This document shows, in pieces, positions 9,536 to 18,303 of a stretch of DNA of 64,000 bases. The position numbers were made by a program, and so were the translations under genes. This stretch comes from Ktedonobacterales bacterium (lineage in GTDB: Bacteria; Chloroflexota; Ktedonobacteria; Ktedonobacterales; JACDGC01): assembly GCA_013815535.1 (NCBI GenBank), contig JACDGC010000001.1, forward strand, positions 1 through 64,000. The letters are read 5' to 3'. Every line of letters starts with the position of its first letter. Position 1 is the stretch's first letter. The notes under the pieces are model-generated. The model was given only the letters and a program-made list of their open reading frames with translations. It was not told the DNA's origin and made no database searches.

Positions 9536-10663
9536 TCACGGGTGACGTAGTGGGGGCGGCGTTAGGGGTCTGCCTGGCGGCTTGATATAATCCACCGCCA
9601 GGGTAAATGCCAGGGGGACGGCGAACACACTCAAGGGCATAGCGGGTAGGAGGGCGACTCCTACCCCATTGCTGAGTGCAGGGAGTGCCCCCATGAGTCC
9701 GAGGCGAACGGCGAAACTCAGGTCTCCCCACGCCGGTGAGGGGAGATAGGGCGCACAGGCGAGACTGAGGCAGAAGCAGCTGCCCAGGCATGCGAGGCTC
9801 GCCACGCTGCTCGTTGTCGTGGTGGCCCAGAGCCAGGCACTGGCGGCGAACACCCACCCGCCAATCTGCCAGTGCGGGACCGAGGTTCGTTGGGACAGCA
9901 GCATCTGACCGACCCAAGCACCGGTCCACAGCATCGCCAGGCTGCCGAGGAGCGCAAACCCGGTCTGCCATGGTGCATGTGGCGCTGGTCGAAGGGCAAT
10001 CTCGCTGACGAGCGCTCCTTGAAGGCCCTGTGTCCACGTGGATCGGAGGAAGGGGACATCGTGCGAAGCCTGGCGCAATGCCGTGATCCCGGCTGGCGCG
10101 GGACGCGGTCCCGGTGGGTCGGGTAATTGGTGTGCCAGCCATATGATGCTGCCAAAAATAAGCATGATGAGGAGGATGAACGCCGTGTGCGCGAAGGGAA
10201 TGCTGCTGAGGCATCCGATCCCGCCCCCAATGCCGCTGCCCAACCAGCTTACTCGGTCGCGAGGATTGGTTGGTAGGGCGGCGGTCAGGGTCGTGACCCC
10301 GAGATTGAGGAGGGTGATGCCGAAGCCCATGCTTGCAAAAGCCAACAGCGGGGTTTGCTGCTGTGGCGGCGTGATCTCCCAGGACCACAACGCAACCAGA
10401 GTGAGGAGCGCCCCGCCCTGGAGCAGGCGGAGTCGCGAGCCGCGGGCGAGCAGGACGGAGCAGAGGAGCCAACTGCCACCCGTCGCTAGCCAAAACACGC
10501 TCAGCCGGATGGTCGTTTGCTCAAGCGGGAACGCTCCGGCGCTGATGGGGAGTCCTACAAGGATGAACCCGATCACGCCCATCGTCGTCCAACTCCCGAG
10601 TTGGAGCAGTCGGTGCAGACGGCGGTGATAGCGAGATGGGAGGCTAGCCTGGGTGTCACTCAT
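9536..10663 (-). CDS. MFS-like multi-pass membrane protein
   Basis: A 375-residue protein with about 10-12 hydrophobic segments and short basic loops, resembling a degenerate MFS permease. No clear substrate motif is visible. Its start overlaps the stop of the OrfA-like gene by 4 bp (ATGA), and the MFS-UbiA gene follows after 10 bp, so it is translated as part of one operon. It may pair with the MFS-UbiA protein in transport. Confidence 0.7.
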   Translation of the reverse strand: MSDTQASLPSRYHRRLHRLLQLGSWTTMGVIGFILVGLPISAGAFPLEQTTIRLSVFWLATGGSWLLCSVLLARGSRLRLLQGGALLTLVALWSWEITPPQQQTPLLAFASMGFGITLLNLGVTTLTAALPTNPRDRVSWLGSGIGGGIGCLSSIPFAHTAFILLIMLIFGSIIWLAHQLPDPPGPRPAPAGITALRQASHDVPFLRSTWTQGLQGALVSEIALRPAPHAPWQTGFALLGSLAMLWTGAWVGQMLLSQRTSVPHWQIGGWVFAASAWLWATTTTSSVASLACLGSCFCLSLACAPYLPSPAWGDLSFAVRLGLMGALPALSNGVGVALLPAMPLSVFAVPLAFTLAVDYIKPPGRPLTPPPLRHP

Positions 10664-11010
10664 GGCTTCCCCCTGGTTTGCTGTGCCGCCGGGTTATGCG
10701 AGGGCGATGCGGGTGGAGCGGTATCCTGGTGCGCGAGAATGTTCAGCGCTTTTTTGAGAATGACCACCTCTTCCTGTAAGCGGTCATTGTCCGCTTGGAG
10801 GTGGATAGTGACGGCGAGGAGATCCTGCTTTTGGCGTTCGGAGGGGAGCGCTGCGAGGGCCTGTGCCTGATACTGATGGCACCAGCGACGAAGCGTTTCA
10901 TGGGGAATGCCGAATTCCTGCGCGATGCTCCTGGCGGAAAGTTTGCTGACGAGGGCCAGGCTGGCCATCGCTACTTTGAACGTAAGGCTATAACGGCGCT
11001 CGACGCGCAT
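10660..11010 (-). CDS. IS3 OrfA-like helix-turn-helix protein, no OrfB
   Basis: A 116-residue protein with the layout of an IS3-family OrfA: basic N-terminus (MRVERRYSLTFKVAMASLA), an HTH near residues 24-45 (SARSIAQEFGIPHETLRRW), then a leucine-zipper coiled coil near 64-92. No OrfB/DDE transposase and no IS ends are visible. Instead the gene is coupled on both sides: TAATG overlap with the upstream secreted-protein gene and ATGA overlap with the downstream transporter gene. This placement suggests a captured OrfA serving as an operon DNA-binding protein; that is inference. It could also be an IS remnant. Confidence 0.75.
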   Translation of the reverse strand: MRVERRYSLTFKVAMASLALVSKLSARSIAQEFGIPHETLRRWCHQYQAQALAALPSERQKQDLLAVTIHLQADNDRLQEEVVILKKALNILAHQDTAPPASPSHNPAAQQTRGKP

Positions 11011-12323
11011 TATGGTCCTCCTTCCCGCATCGCACTGCGGCGATCCCTTGTGGTCACTGCTGGCGGCGATGGTGCGCCGCCGGAGGATGACCCAAGTAGA
11101 CTGACGAGGGCGAGCGTCATCGTCGCACTGTCATCCCAGGACGCCTGTTCCCCGGTGCCGATGCCCCAGTCAGGCGTCATCAGCGCGACGATCCCCTGAC
11201 GTGCGGGTTGATAGGCACGCGTCAGCAAGCACTGCTGCAAGGCACTGGTGAGCGCAACATCCTGGTCGCCAGCCGCGTCGCTGACCTGCGTGAAGGCCAG
11301 GAGCATCCACGCTTGCGTTGCCGGGGACTTGGTCGCTTGTGGGGGATTGGGCACCCCTGGATGGGCATAATCCTCCCCACTGAAGGTGAGCGACTGGTTA
11401 TAGCCCACATAGGTGTCGTCCCATAGCTTGAGCGCATTGCGATCCGGCGACACGCTGTTCAGGAGGTTCGCTGCCTGCGTGATACTGGTGGCATCCCCGG
11501 TGGCTTGGCCGATCTTGGCCAGCGCCAGGGCATCGCGCGCGATGGCGGAACTGGTCAGCGGCGCATCCTGTTGATCGAGAAGCTCATTGGGATTGATCTG
11601 CCCGGAGGCGGTTAGGACGCCCATCATTGCCCCAAAGTAGAGGTGATCTACTGGCAGATACGCATGCGTCTCGATGAAGGCGAGGGCGTGGATTCCCGCC
11701 TGGACCCAGGCCGATGTTCCCTGTTGCTTGCCTGCGATCACCAGGGCCGCGCTGACCTCCAGCGCATCTGCCGTCCGATACCAGCCCTTGGGATGGGTGG
11801 GATCGACCCAGTAGATGGCGCCACTGGCGGGATGATAGAGGGTATGTGCCATCCACGTGACGAGGGCGGTTGTCTGGTGTTCGTACCAGACGTCGCCAGA
11901 AAGCGCCCCAAGGGCATGGAGCACCGCGAACCATTCGGATGATGCGCCCTGAGCGACGTGAACGACCGCTTTGAGGATAGCCGTATAGCGGTTCCGTTCG
12001 GCAAGCAGCGCCGCATCTGGATGGTGCTGCGTTGCCAGCCAGAGGGCCAGCACGTAGCGGGCATCGCTGAGCAAGTTGCCGTCAGCATCGAGCGCGGTCG
12101 TGCTGATGACCTGGGGGGTACCACGATTTGCCCAGCGGAGCGCGAGTCCCCCCTGCCCTCCATTGGCCTGGGGCGAAAAGCCGTGGGTGCGCAGTTCGGT
12201 CAGCATCGCGGCAATGGGATCAGGCACGCGCTGAGAAACTGGCTGGGGTCCTGAAGCCCGGGATACGATCACCCCCACGAGCAGCAGGCCAACTAGGCAT
12301 ATGAGAAGCCATTTACGCTGCAT
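11010..12323 (-). CDS. Secreted alpha-helical protein, six-hairpin-like
   Basis: A 437-residue protein with an N-terminal signal or anchor (KWLLICLVGLLLVGVIVS). An excellent SD AAAGGAGG precedes the ATG. The mature part is rich in repeated helical segments with Trp, Tyr and Asp patches (YWVDPTHPKGWYRTADALEV, WDDTYVGYNQSLTF), resembling alpha/alpha-barrel glycosidase-like folds. Catalytic residues cannot be assigned from sight. It is the first gene of the coupled operon leading to the MFS-UbiA fusion. A secreted carbohydrate-active or terpene-cyclase-like barrel are both possible. Confidence 0.6.
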   Translation of the reverse strand: MQRKWLLICLVGLLLVGVIVSRASGPQPVSQRVPDPIAAMLTELRTHGFSPQANGGQGGLALRWANRGTPQVISTTALDADGNLLSDARYVLALWLATQHHPDAALLAERNRYTAILKAVVHVAQGASSEWFAVLHALGALSGDVWYEHQTTALVTWMAHTLYHPASGAIYWVDPTHPKGWYRTADALEVSAALVIAGKQQGTSAWVQAGIHALAFIETHAYLPVDHLYFGAMMGVLTASGQINPNELLDQQDAPLTSSAIARDALALAKIGQATGDATSITQAANLLNSVSPDRNALKLWDDTYVGYNQSLTFSGEDYAHPGVPNPPQATKSPATQAWMLLAFTQVSDAAGDQDVALTSALQQCLLTRAYQPARQGIVALMTPDWGIGTGEQASWDDSATMTLALVSLLGSSSGGAPSPPAVTTRDRRSAMREGGP

Positions 12324-12371
12324 CGCTCAGCCTCCTTTTGGCATGCATTGCTTCCGCCGCGCATCGATCCA

Positions 12372-12887
12372 TCAATTGAGATGCAGATACGAGATGCGGT
12401 CGTTGAGGACGTCTCCCACATACGCCAGCGCGGCATGGGGAGCGAACCAGAGCACCCGGCCGTGGTCATTGATATCCGTCGTAAAAACCCCGGAACTGGC
12501 CGTGTTGTTTTGGAAGCTGCTGAGTTGGTCGTTCGCCGATTGGCAGCCGAAGGGCCACAGGGCGCAGAACTGAAAATCGGTCAAGTTGTAATCGCCTGAA
12601 CCAAAGCAGAGATAGTTCCCGCGATAGGAGGCGTCTTGATAGATGACCAGATGCCCCCCTTTGCAATCGACCGGGCCATTGGGGGTGAACTGCGGCGGGG
12701 AATGGGACCCACAGGTGAGGGTAGCCGGAATGGTAAAGCCATGCGGCATGGCCTGGTAGTGTGGACACGCCTGGGGGGCGGCGTTCGATGCGGTCGCAGC
12801 CAGCGCTGATGTGTTGCCGATACCGAGTGCCAGTACGAGTGTCAGAACACTCACCCGGCTGATGTGCAAAAGGAAGTGGGTCATCAT
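12372..12887 (-). CDS. Secreted I36 / beta-gamma-crystallin-like protein (copy 1)
   Basis: A 171-residue exported protein with a signal peptide ending near ALAATA. The core matches the peptidase inhibitor I36 / beta-gamma crystallin type: LVIYQDASYRGNYLCFG, then DYNLTDF, SANDQLSSF and a final FNDRI-like segment (LNDRISYLHLN). Paired cysteines suggest disulfides. A paralogue lies immediately upstream at 13045. Family members are small secreted inhibitors or calcium-binding structural proteins; the target is unknown. Confidence 0.75.
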   Translation of the reverse strand: MMTHFLLHISRVSVLTLVLALGIGNTSALAATASNAAPQACPHYQAMPHGFTIPATLTCGSHSPPQFTPNGPVDCKGGHLVIYQDASYRGNYLCFGSGDYNLTDFQFCALWPFGCQSANDQLSSFQNNTASSGVFTTDINDHGRVLWFAPHAALAYVGDVLNDRISYLHLN

Positions 12888-13044
12888 GGGGAAACGACGC
12901 CTTTCTGGAACGGTGGAGGCTCCCGCGTGTAATCGTTCAATGTGCGATCACGATGGGTTTCCCAGCGGATCTGGTGTGGTGGCCAGACCCGCTGGGAAGA
13001 GACGGTGGACCGATTCACGGTGGCTAGCACGCTTGAGTTGGTCA

Positions 13045-13557
13045 TCAGTCGACATGCACAAAGGAGATTTGGTCGTTGAAATAGTTACCGACGTAATTTA
13101 TGGCCTGGTTCGGAGCGAACCAGAAGGTGTCGCCCCCGGAATTGATATCCGTGGTCATGTACCCCCACTGGCCCGAGTTGTTGCGGTAACTGCTCATCTG
13201 ATCATTGGCCGAGGTACACATGAAAAACCCGCGACATATGTTGAAATCGGTGAGATTGTAGTCGCCCGGTCCCAGGCACAAGGAACCGCCTTTGTAGTCA
13301 CCGTCCTGATAGAGCACCAGGTCGTAATTGTGACAATCGGGATAGCCCAAGGCGTTGGGCGTAGTGCCGCCCCGATGGTGCGCGACACAGGTAACAGTGG
13401 CGGGGCGGGTCACGCCGTGGGGTGTGGCCTGATAGGTGGCGCAGCTCGTCACGGGTGCGCTTGGTCGGGTCGCGGCATGGACGGGGGGACCGAGGGTGCC
13501 GAGCGCCAGAGCCAGCGCGCTCACCGTGGTGAGCATCATCACACGCATGAAATACAT
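13045..13557 (-). CDS. Secreted I36 / beta-gamma-crystallin-like protein (copy 2)
   Basis: A 170-residue exported protein, paralogous to the one at 12372: LVLYQDGDYKGGSLCLG, GDYNLTDFNIC, SANDQMSSYRNN, FNDQISFVHVD. The start MYFMRVMML is chosen at the signal peptide; an upstream ATG at 13713 would add an unlikely Arg-rich stretch overlapping the LysM gene. Tandem copies of a small secreted protein suggest duplication. The role is probably extracellular inhibition or cell-surface structure. Confidence 0.75.
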   Translation of the reverse strand: MYFMRVMMLTTVSALALALGTLGPPVHAATRPSAPVTSCATYQATPHGVTRPATVTCVAHHRGGTTPNALGYPDCHNYDLVLYQDGDYKGGSLCLGPGDYNLTDFNICRGFFMCTSANDQMSSYRNNSGQWGYMTTDINSGGDTFWFAPNQAINYVGNYFNDQISFVHVD

Positions 13558-13621
13558 GGGGAATGCCTTCTTTCTTGGTTGTCGTAGGGGGGCGTGCCGA
13601 CGCAGGTCGGCTACGCCGAGG

Positions 13622-14401
13622 TCAATACACGAACATCGTCGCCGGCGGCCTGAGAGCGACGTAGCGGTACACCACCCGGCCCCACCCGCCCAAACTGTGC
13701 GCTGCGCGGCCAATAATGGTGAAATTCATCTCACTGGAAAGGGCATAACGTCCGTCGGCACTCAGGGCGACGATGACCCCCCAATGGCCTTCCGACCCGG
13801 CACCTTGTTCGTGCGGAGCGTATAAAATCGCCGCGCCCACCCTGGGCACGGTGTGCCGGGGCAGCGACCAGATATTCTTGGTTGGGTGAAGGGCTGCCGG
13901 CCACCAATCACACCCGCCGAAGGTCGCTGCGACATGGGGATAGTGGGTGGGGGTGATGGCATAGTCGGCGGCATAGCAGCCAGGTGGGGTGGTCGTGGTG
14001 GTGAGCCTCCCACGGGGCCAGTACGTGGTGCTTTGACACGGTTGCCCGGCACGTGCGGCTCCGTCGCTCGTGGTCGCCGGGAGCAGGGCCTGATAGCAGT
14101 GCTGCAGGATCATCCCTGGCTGGATCCGGTTGGGATCGGGGCCGATGGCCACGCGATTTTGTGCGTAGAGCGTTGTCCACGAGGTGCTCAGGCGCACGGC
14201 GATACGGCTGAGCCAATCGCCGGGCGCGACGGTGATGGTGCGGCAGGCGGCCTGCGGCTGGCGTGCTACCCGCACCTGTGCCGCTGACAGGGTGGTGGTA
14301 GTCAGGTGTCCCATCTGAGCTGCTTGGACTTCGCCGACGGGGACGCACAGGGCACCGCCGCAGGCGAGGATGAGCAAGAACAACTGGAGACATGCGCGCA
14401 T
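13622..14401 (-). CDS. Secreted LysM protein with CHAP-like C-terminal domain
   Basis: A 259-residue exported protein with a signal peptide (LQLFLLILACGGALCVP) and SD AAAGGAT. Residues about 54-100 form a LysM peptidoglycan-binding motif (ITVAPGDWLSRIAVRLSTSW, NRIQPGMIL). The C-terminal half resembles a CHAP-type domain: a Cys-containing segment near GPPGCYAADYA, later a His in GSEGHWGVIVALS. It probably binds or trims the cell wall. It neighbours other exported genes in the same direction. Confidence 0.68.
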   Translation of the reverse strand: MRACLQLFLLILACGGALCVPVGEVQAAQMGHLTTTTLSAAQVRVARQPQAACRTITVAPGDWLSRIAVRLSTSWTTLYAQNRVAIGPDPNRIQPGMILQHCYQALLPATTSDGAARAGQPCQSTTYWPRGRLTTTTTPPGCYAADYAITPTHYPHVAATFGGCDWWPAALHPTKNIWSLPRHTVPRVGAAILYAPHEQGAGSEGHWGVIVALSADGRYALSSEMNFTIIGRAAHSLGGWGRVVYRYVALRPPATMFVY

Positions 14402-14489
14402 GGGGTGATCCTTTCAACAACGAGTCAGCGTGTGGCTCGGAGACGGCTGCGGTGCCAGATGTCTGGCAGGTGAGCCCGCCGGGGCGACC

Positions 14490-15227
14490 TTACCGTGGGT
14501 ACGGGGTGGCGATCCAGGCGGTCCCACCGCTTTGGTGGTCATAGGCCTCGACGTCGTAGATCAGCATTGCGACATAGCTGTAGCGCCCATTGGCGACGTT
14601 GGAGAAATCTCTGAGCGTCTGCCCCGGACACAGGAGCCGTTCGGCGTAGTTCGGGGGGGAGGAGGCGACCGCCTGATAGGTGGCGGTGATGAGATTGGTT
14701 CCGCTATACACGTGCAGGGACGCATTCCCCGGCGCATATTGGTTGAATTCGTTTGCGCCAATGATGAGCCATTGACATGGTCCCCCACTCAGCGTGAAGG
14801 TTGATTCCGCGAAGTTGAAGCCCTCGGGGAAAAACCGTTGCAGCAGCGATCCATTGGCGGGACACCAGAGATAGTAGAGCCAGCCAGACATCGACGCGAA
14901 ATTGTCGGTGGTCGTGGTGCTATACGGCACTCCTGCCTCGAACCCGTGCGCGGTCGAGAAGCCGATGACATACGCCCGGTCGTTGGCGCACAAGGCATCT
15001 GGAAAGTTGGCATTCATGGGGAGCATGTGTCCCGCTTGGGTGAGCTGTCCGCGCCCAAAGTGGGGTGGGAGGGTCACGGGGTGGTTCAGGTTATAGGATT
15101 TGGCTGGGGTGAAGCGCGCCGGGGACCCGGTGGCAAGAGTCGCGGCATGAACAGGGGTGGCCACCGTGGCGAGGCCGGCGAGGAGCAGACAGAGGCTAAG
15201 CAAAACGTGACGGAGCCAAGTAGGCAT
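14490..15227 (-). CDS. Secreted hypothetical protein
   Basis: A 245-residue exported protein with a clear signal peptide (LLSLCLLLAGLATVATPVHA) and SD AAGGAGATC. The mature part is rich in Asn, Tyr and Phe and has about five cysteines, and looks beta-rich. No family was recognised. It is placed between the sedolisin and the LysM/CHAP-like protein, so it is probably part of the same exported set. Confidence 0.65.
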   Translation of the reverse strand: MPTWLRHVLLSLCLLLAGLATVATPVHAATLATGSPARFTPAKSYNLNHPVTLPPHFGRGQLTQAGHMLPMNANFPDALCANDRAYVIGFSTAHGFEAGVPYSTTTTDNFASMSGWLYYLWCPANGSLLQRFFPEGFNFAESTFTLSGGPCQWLIIGANEFNQYAPGNASLHVYSGTNLITATYQAVASSPPNYAERLLCPGQTLRDFSNVANGRYSYVAMLIYDVEAYDHQSGGTAWIATPYPR

Positions 15228-15320
15228 ACGGGGATCTCCTTATGATGTGTTGCGGGATGTCCTGGTGGCACGGACCACGTGTCGGTGCCACCGGTGAACG
15301 TCATGACCAGGAACCGAGGC

Positions 15321-15374
15321 CTAGAAGTGCCAGATGTGTTGTGCCAGCGTGATCAGCATGTGCAAGTAATACAT
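15321..15374 (-). CDS. 17-residue hydrophobic peptide ORF with perfect SD
   Basis: The ORF encodes MYYLHMLITLAQHIWHF. Its ribosome-binding site AAAGGAGGTGAT (about 15379-15390) is a near-perfect complement of the 16S 3' end and is placed 10 bases ahead of the ATG; it is the strongest seen in the window. It overlaps the 3' end of the sedolisin gene in another frame. The peptide is hydrophobic with three His and one Trp and could be membrane-active, a signal peptide-like pheromone or a leader peptide. No relative is known to me. Confidence 0.6.
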   Translation of the reverse strand: MYYLHMLITLAQHIWHF

Positions 15375-16702
15375 GGGTCCATCACCTCCTTTCTGGGCAA
15401 GTTCGGTGGGGGTTGGGAGGTTGGGTGGGCGAGGGCCAGGACGATCAGGCGTGCATTGGGACTGCCCCAGCCCGTCACGGCATCCCAACCACGTTGGGCG
15501 CTGGTGCCCGGAATGGTGTGGCGGAAGCCGTTGCCATCTGGCACACTGACCGTATTGGTGCCCTGGGTGATATCGAATGTGTCCCGCGTCTGGTGGGCGG
15601 CGCTGGCATAGAGCGCGGGTTGGACCCAGCCCAGCCCATGTCCTGCGCGTTGCGCGGCGAGGGCGAGGATGCCTGCCCACATAGGGGTGCTGGCGGAGGT
15701 CCCGCCAAAGGTGAAAAGCTGATCCGCGCCTGCTCCGGAAGCACTCCAGACGCAGAGCACGCCAGTCTGGGGATCGGCATCGGCAGCGACATCTGGCAGA
15801 CCCCGCGCCCGGTTGGTGGTTACGCCGTTTTGATAGGAGGGACGCGCGTAGATCGCGCTATAGCCCCCGCCGGTGGCACCGCCGTCGTCGTTCCAGACAC
15901 TTTCTTGGTGGGTCCTGCCCATTGCCAACTGTGTGCCGCCCACGGCGAGGACCAGGGGATCTGAAGCCGGGCTACTGACCGCTCGGTGAAAGCCCGCATC
16001 GGCACAATCTGGCAGGGCAGCCCCCGTATCCCCAGCGGCCGCCACCGGCGTCATGCCCGCCTGCACCGCTTGCACGAAAAGCGCATGTTGGGTCGCCAGG
16101 GTCGCTGGTGTCATACAGTCTTCCGCCTCGCCAAAGCTTTGGGAGATGACCGTGCCGCTCCGCGTGCGAATCGCCCAGCGGAGGGCGGCGAGGATATCAT
16201 TGTCAGCGGGAGAGCGTGCTTCGACGAGCGTAAGATGCGCCCCAGGCGCTAGGGCATGGGCCCACTCCACATCGAGGGTGATTTCGCCGGCCCACGCGAC
16301 TTGGCTCAGATCGGACGGATCGAAGGCGGCCATCCCGTGCGGCGTCTGCACCACGAGGACGGGATCGGGGAGGTGGAAGAGGCGGTCAAAGGTGTGCAGA
16401 TCATGGTGTAGGGTCGGCGATTGATAGGCTGCGATGATGACAATGGTCTGCCCCGTCCCCGTGACTCCTGCGGCAAAGAGGGGAAGAACGTTGTATGCCT
16501 GCTGAATTTGGCGGGGGGTGTAGCACCGTGGCAAACTTTCTGGCTGAGCACAGGGAAGGGTCGCGGCGTTGGCCGTTGCTCCCATATGATGCACCGCGGC
16601 CATGAGGGGGTGCATGGTTCCGACGAGATCCCGTGATGGCGTCGTGAGGAACAGGGCCAGGAACCAGGTGATAGAGATGACCGTATGCCAGAGGGAACGC
16701 AT
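15353..16702 (-). CDS. S53 sedolisin-family serine protease
   Basis: A 449-residue exported protease. A signal or anchor lies at residues 5-25. The S53 catalytic set is visible: the Glu/Asp pair in WAGEITLDVEWAHAL, the oxyanion Asp in AAAGDTGAALPDC, and the nucleophile in FGGTSASTPMWAG. The C-terminal calcium site (DITQGTN, then GWDAVTGWGSPN) is present. The usual long prosequence is missing or very short, since the catalytic domain begins near residue 58. Sedolisins act extracellularly at acidic pH. A strong SD GGAAGG precedes the ATG. Confidence 0.88.
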   Translation of the reverse strand: MRSLWHTVISITWFLALFLTTPSRDLVGTMHPLMAAVHHMGATANAATLPCAQPESLPRCYTPRQIQQAYNVLPLFAAGVTGTGQTIVIIAAYQSPTLHHDLHTFDRLFHLPDPVLVVQTPHGMAAFDPSDLSQVAWAGEITLDVEWAHALAPGAHLTLVEARSPADNDILAALRWAIRTRSGTVISQSFGEAEDCMTPATLATQHALFVQAVQAGMTPVAAAGDTGAALPDCADAGFHRAVSSPASDPLVLAVGGTQLAMGRTHQESVWNDDGGATGGGYSAIYARPSYQNGVTTNRARGLPDVAADADPQTGVLCVWSASGAGADQLFTFGGTSASTPMWAGILALAAQRAGHGLGWVQPALYASAAHQTRDTFDITQGTNTVSVPDGNGFRHTIPGTSAQRGWDAVTGWGSPNARLIVLALAHPTSQPPPNLPRKEVMDPCITCTC

Positions 16703-16729
16703 GCGGGTACCTTCCTTTCGTTGGGATCA

Positions 16730-17170
16730 CTAGGTGGACTGGCGCGCAGAGTCTGACCGAACTTTGTGCGTGATAGACCAGTGGGGCAGACCCACAATAA
16801 GCAGCCAGACTGCATAGCCGATGACGGGCAGTAGCCCGAGACGGGCGAACAGTTGCAAATGTTGGTAGAACTCGCCTGCGCTGGTGAAGGCTACGAAGAC
16901 GAGCAGTGCGTACAAACCAATGAGGAGGAAGATGTCGCGCTCAACGCGGTGGTGGGGACCCTCCCAGTCGCGCCGTGCTGGTGTAAAGGACCCCATCTTG
17001 CGCCCTTGAACGGTCATCAGGTGTGACCCCGATGCTGGCGCTGCCTTCAGCTCTCCGCGAGTTTGGTCGAGTGGTGTCAGCGTCCCCGTATCAGATTCCG
17101 CCGGGTGGCTATCTATGCCAACGGCTGCTGGTCGGTCAAGGAGGCGCACGCTAGCGGTGCTCGGTGGCAT
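16730..17170 (-). CDS. Small membrane protein with two predicted helices
   Basis: A 146-residue protein. Residues 1-78 are soluble and polar. Two hydrophobic helices follow (DIFLLIGLYALLVFVAFTSA and LLPVIGYAVWLLIVGLP). The SD GGGGAGG lies ahead of the ATG. The start lies inside the preceding gene (20-bp overlap), so the two are translated together. The topology suggests a membrane anchor. No family was recognised. Confidence 0.65.
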   Translation of the reverse strand: MPPSTASVRLLDRPAAVGIDSHPAESDTGTLTPLDQTRGELKAAPASGSHLMTVQGRKMGSFTPARRDWEGPHHRVERDIFLLIGLYALLVFVAFTSAGEFYQHLQLFARLGLLPVIGYAVWLLIVGLPHWSITHKVRSDSARQST

Positions 17171-17642
17171 AGCGCACCTCCCCGCTGGCGCGTTGCCCTA
17201 CTTGAGTGGTTGGGCGCTCAGGGAAATGCGTGGCGCGTGCCAGGAACGCTTGTTCGTCGGCCAGGATCAAGATGCGGAGTGCCAGGATTTCGTCGAAGGC
17301 GGCGAGCGGCGCTTCGGGGATGAGACAGACATACTCGATGAGGTGGTCCTGTTCCCAAATCTCAATCATGCCATGGGCCAGGGGGAGACGATACCGGCGT
17401 TGCGTCGGGTACAGCGTACTCGGTATATCCAGGTAACCATGCCGTTGAATCTGGGTGAATTCATGCGCCGCCAGGATGCTGCGTGCCAATGTCCGCGCCT
17501 GCTGCTCGGCTTTGAGCGTCGGCAGTTGCTCGGTGCGCTGGAGTTCACGCAGCCGTCGGATGGCGGCGAGCGCCATGCCCACCATCGTGACGAGACAGAG
17601 CAGGGCGACGGCGCCGGAACCCCAATAAATCCACGGTGTCAT
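17151..17642 (-). CDS. Single-pass membrane protein, hypothetical
   Basis: A 163-residue protein starting MTPWIYWG, chosen because GGAAAGGAG lies just upstream. One N-terminal helix (GAVALLCLVTMVGMALAAI) anchors a soluble domain with a heptad-rich stretch and a beta-rich part (YRLPLAHGMIEIWEQDHLIEY). It overlaps the next gene by 20 bp. The function is unknown; probably a membrane-bound partner of the following protein. Confidence 0.65.
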   Translation of the reverse strand: MTPWIYWGSGAVALLCLVTMVGMALAAIRRLRELQRTEQLPTLKAEQQARTLARSILAAHEFTQIQRHGYLDIPSTLYPTQRRYRLPLAHGMIEIWEQDHLIEYVCLIPEAPLAAFDEILALRILILADEQAFLARATHFPERPTTQVGQRASGEVRYATEHR

Positions 17643-17929
17643 GCGCGGCTCCTTTCCCACTCAGCAGCGTTGCTCGGCGAAGCGGGGCAGGGCGTTTCAC
17701 GCTGACAGTTTCCTGAAGATCGGGGGCATGCACGCATTGCCGTGTGCGGGAAGTCCGTGATCATGGGATGGGCCTCTCTCATTTTGGACATAGGGATGCC
17801 CGGTAAGGGGAAGGATGCGTCATACCGGGAGCGTTACCAGTAGGGACAAGAAACAGGCATTCGCGTTGTGAGCCGTGGGGAGCAGTCGTCTTCGTAGCAT
17901 CTCCGCTGCTTTTGCGAAGGCGGAGCTAT

Positions 17930-18175
17930 TTAGCCACCAATCAGGCGCGGCACGATAATGATACAGCCCATCGTCGGTTCGAAGGCGTCGAGGCGCTGCG
18001 GATGGGCGGGATCGTCGAGACAGTAGGCGGTGGCCCCCTGAGCCTGCGCGCGGACGAAGACCTGTTCGGCTTCAGCTACGGCTGTAGCGGCCCGTGGTGA
18101 TCCACGGGCCGCGCTGGCGAGATTCCAGTGGATGCAGTCGTCACCGCGTGCGGAGAGAATATGCAAGCTTTGCAT
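17930..18175 (-). CDS. Small conserved-looking hypothetical protein
   Basis: An 81-residue protein. The C-terminal pattern LDAFEPTMGCIIIVPRLIGG has the look of a small family with a RRFDP...IVLVPPLVGG ending that I recall from Chloroflexota-type genomes; that comparison is from memory. The start codon is preceded by AAGGGGCG. It is soluble. It probably belongs to the operon whose first gene is the 29-residue ORF at 18304. Confidence 0.6.
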   Translation of the reverse strand: MQSLHILSARGDDCIHWNLASAARGSPRAATAVAEAEQVFVRAQAQGATAYCLDDPAHPQRLDAFEPTMGCIIIVPRLIGG

Positions 18176-18303
18176 CGAGGACGCCCCTTTCTGGATGAGC
18201 GTAATGCCAGTGGAAAACCACCGGAGGACCGTGTGAGCAATCGGCGAGGAACGCGCATCGGCTGATGGACCTCCCCCGCCGGTTGCCCGCTGTGCGGAGA
18301 GCG

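Noticed and set aside
9180..10493. Minus-strand 437-codon ORF across two transporter genes
   Set aside because: It is Pro/Arg/His-rich and lies in another frame of the two MFS genes with recognisable helices; typical high-GC shadow.
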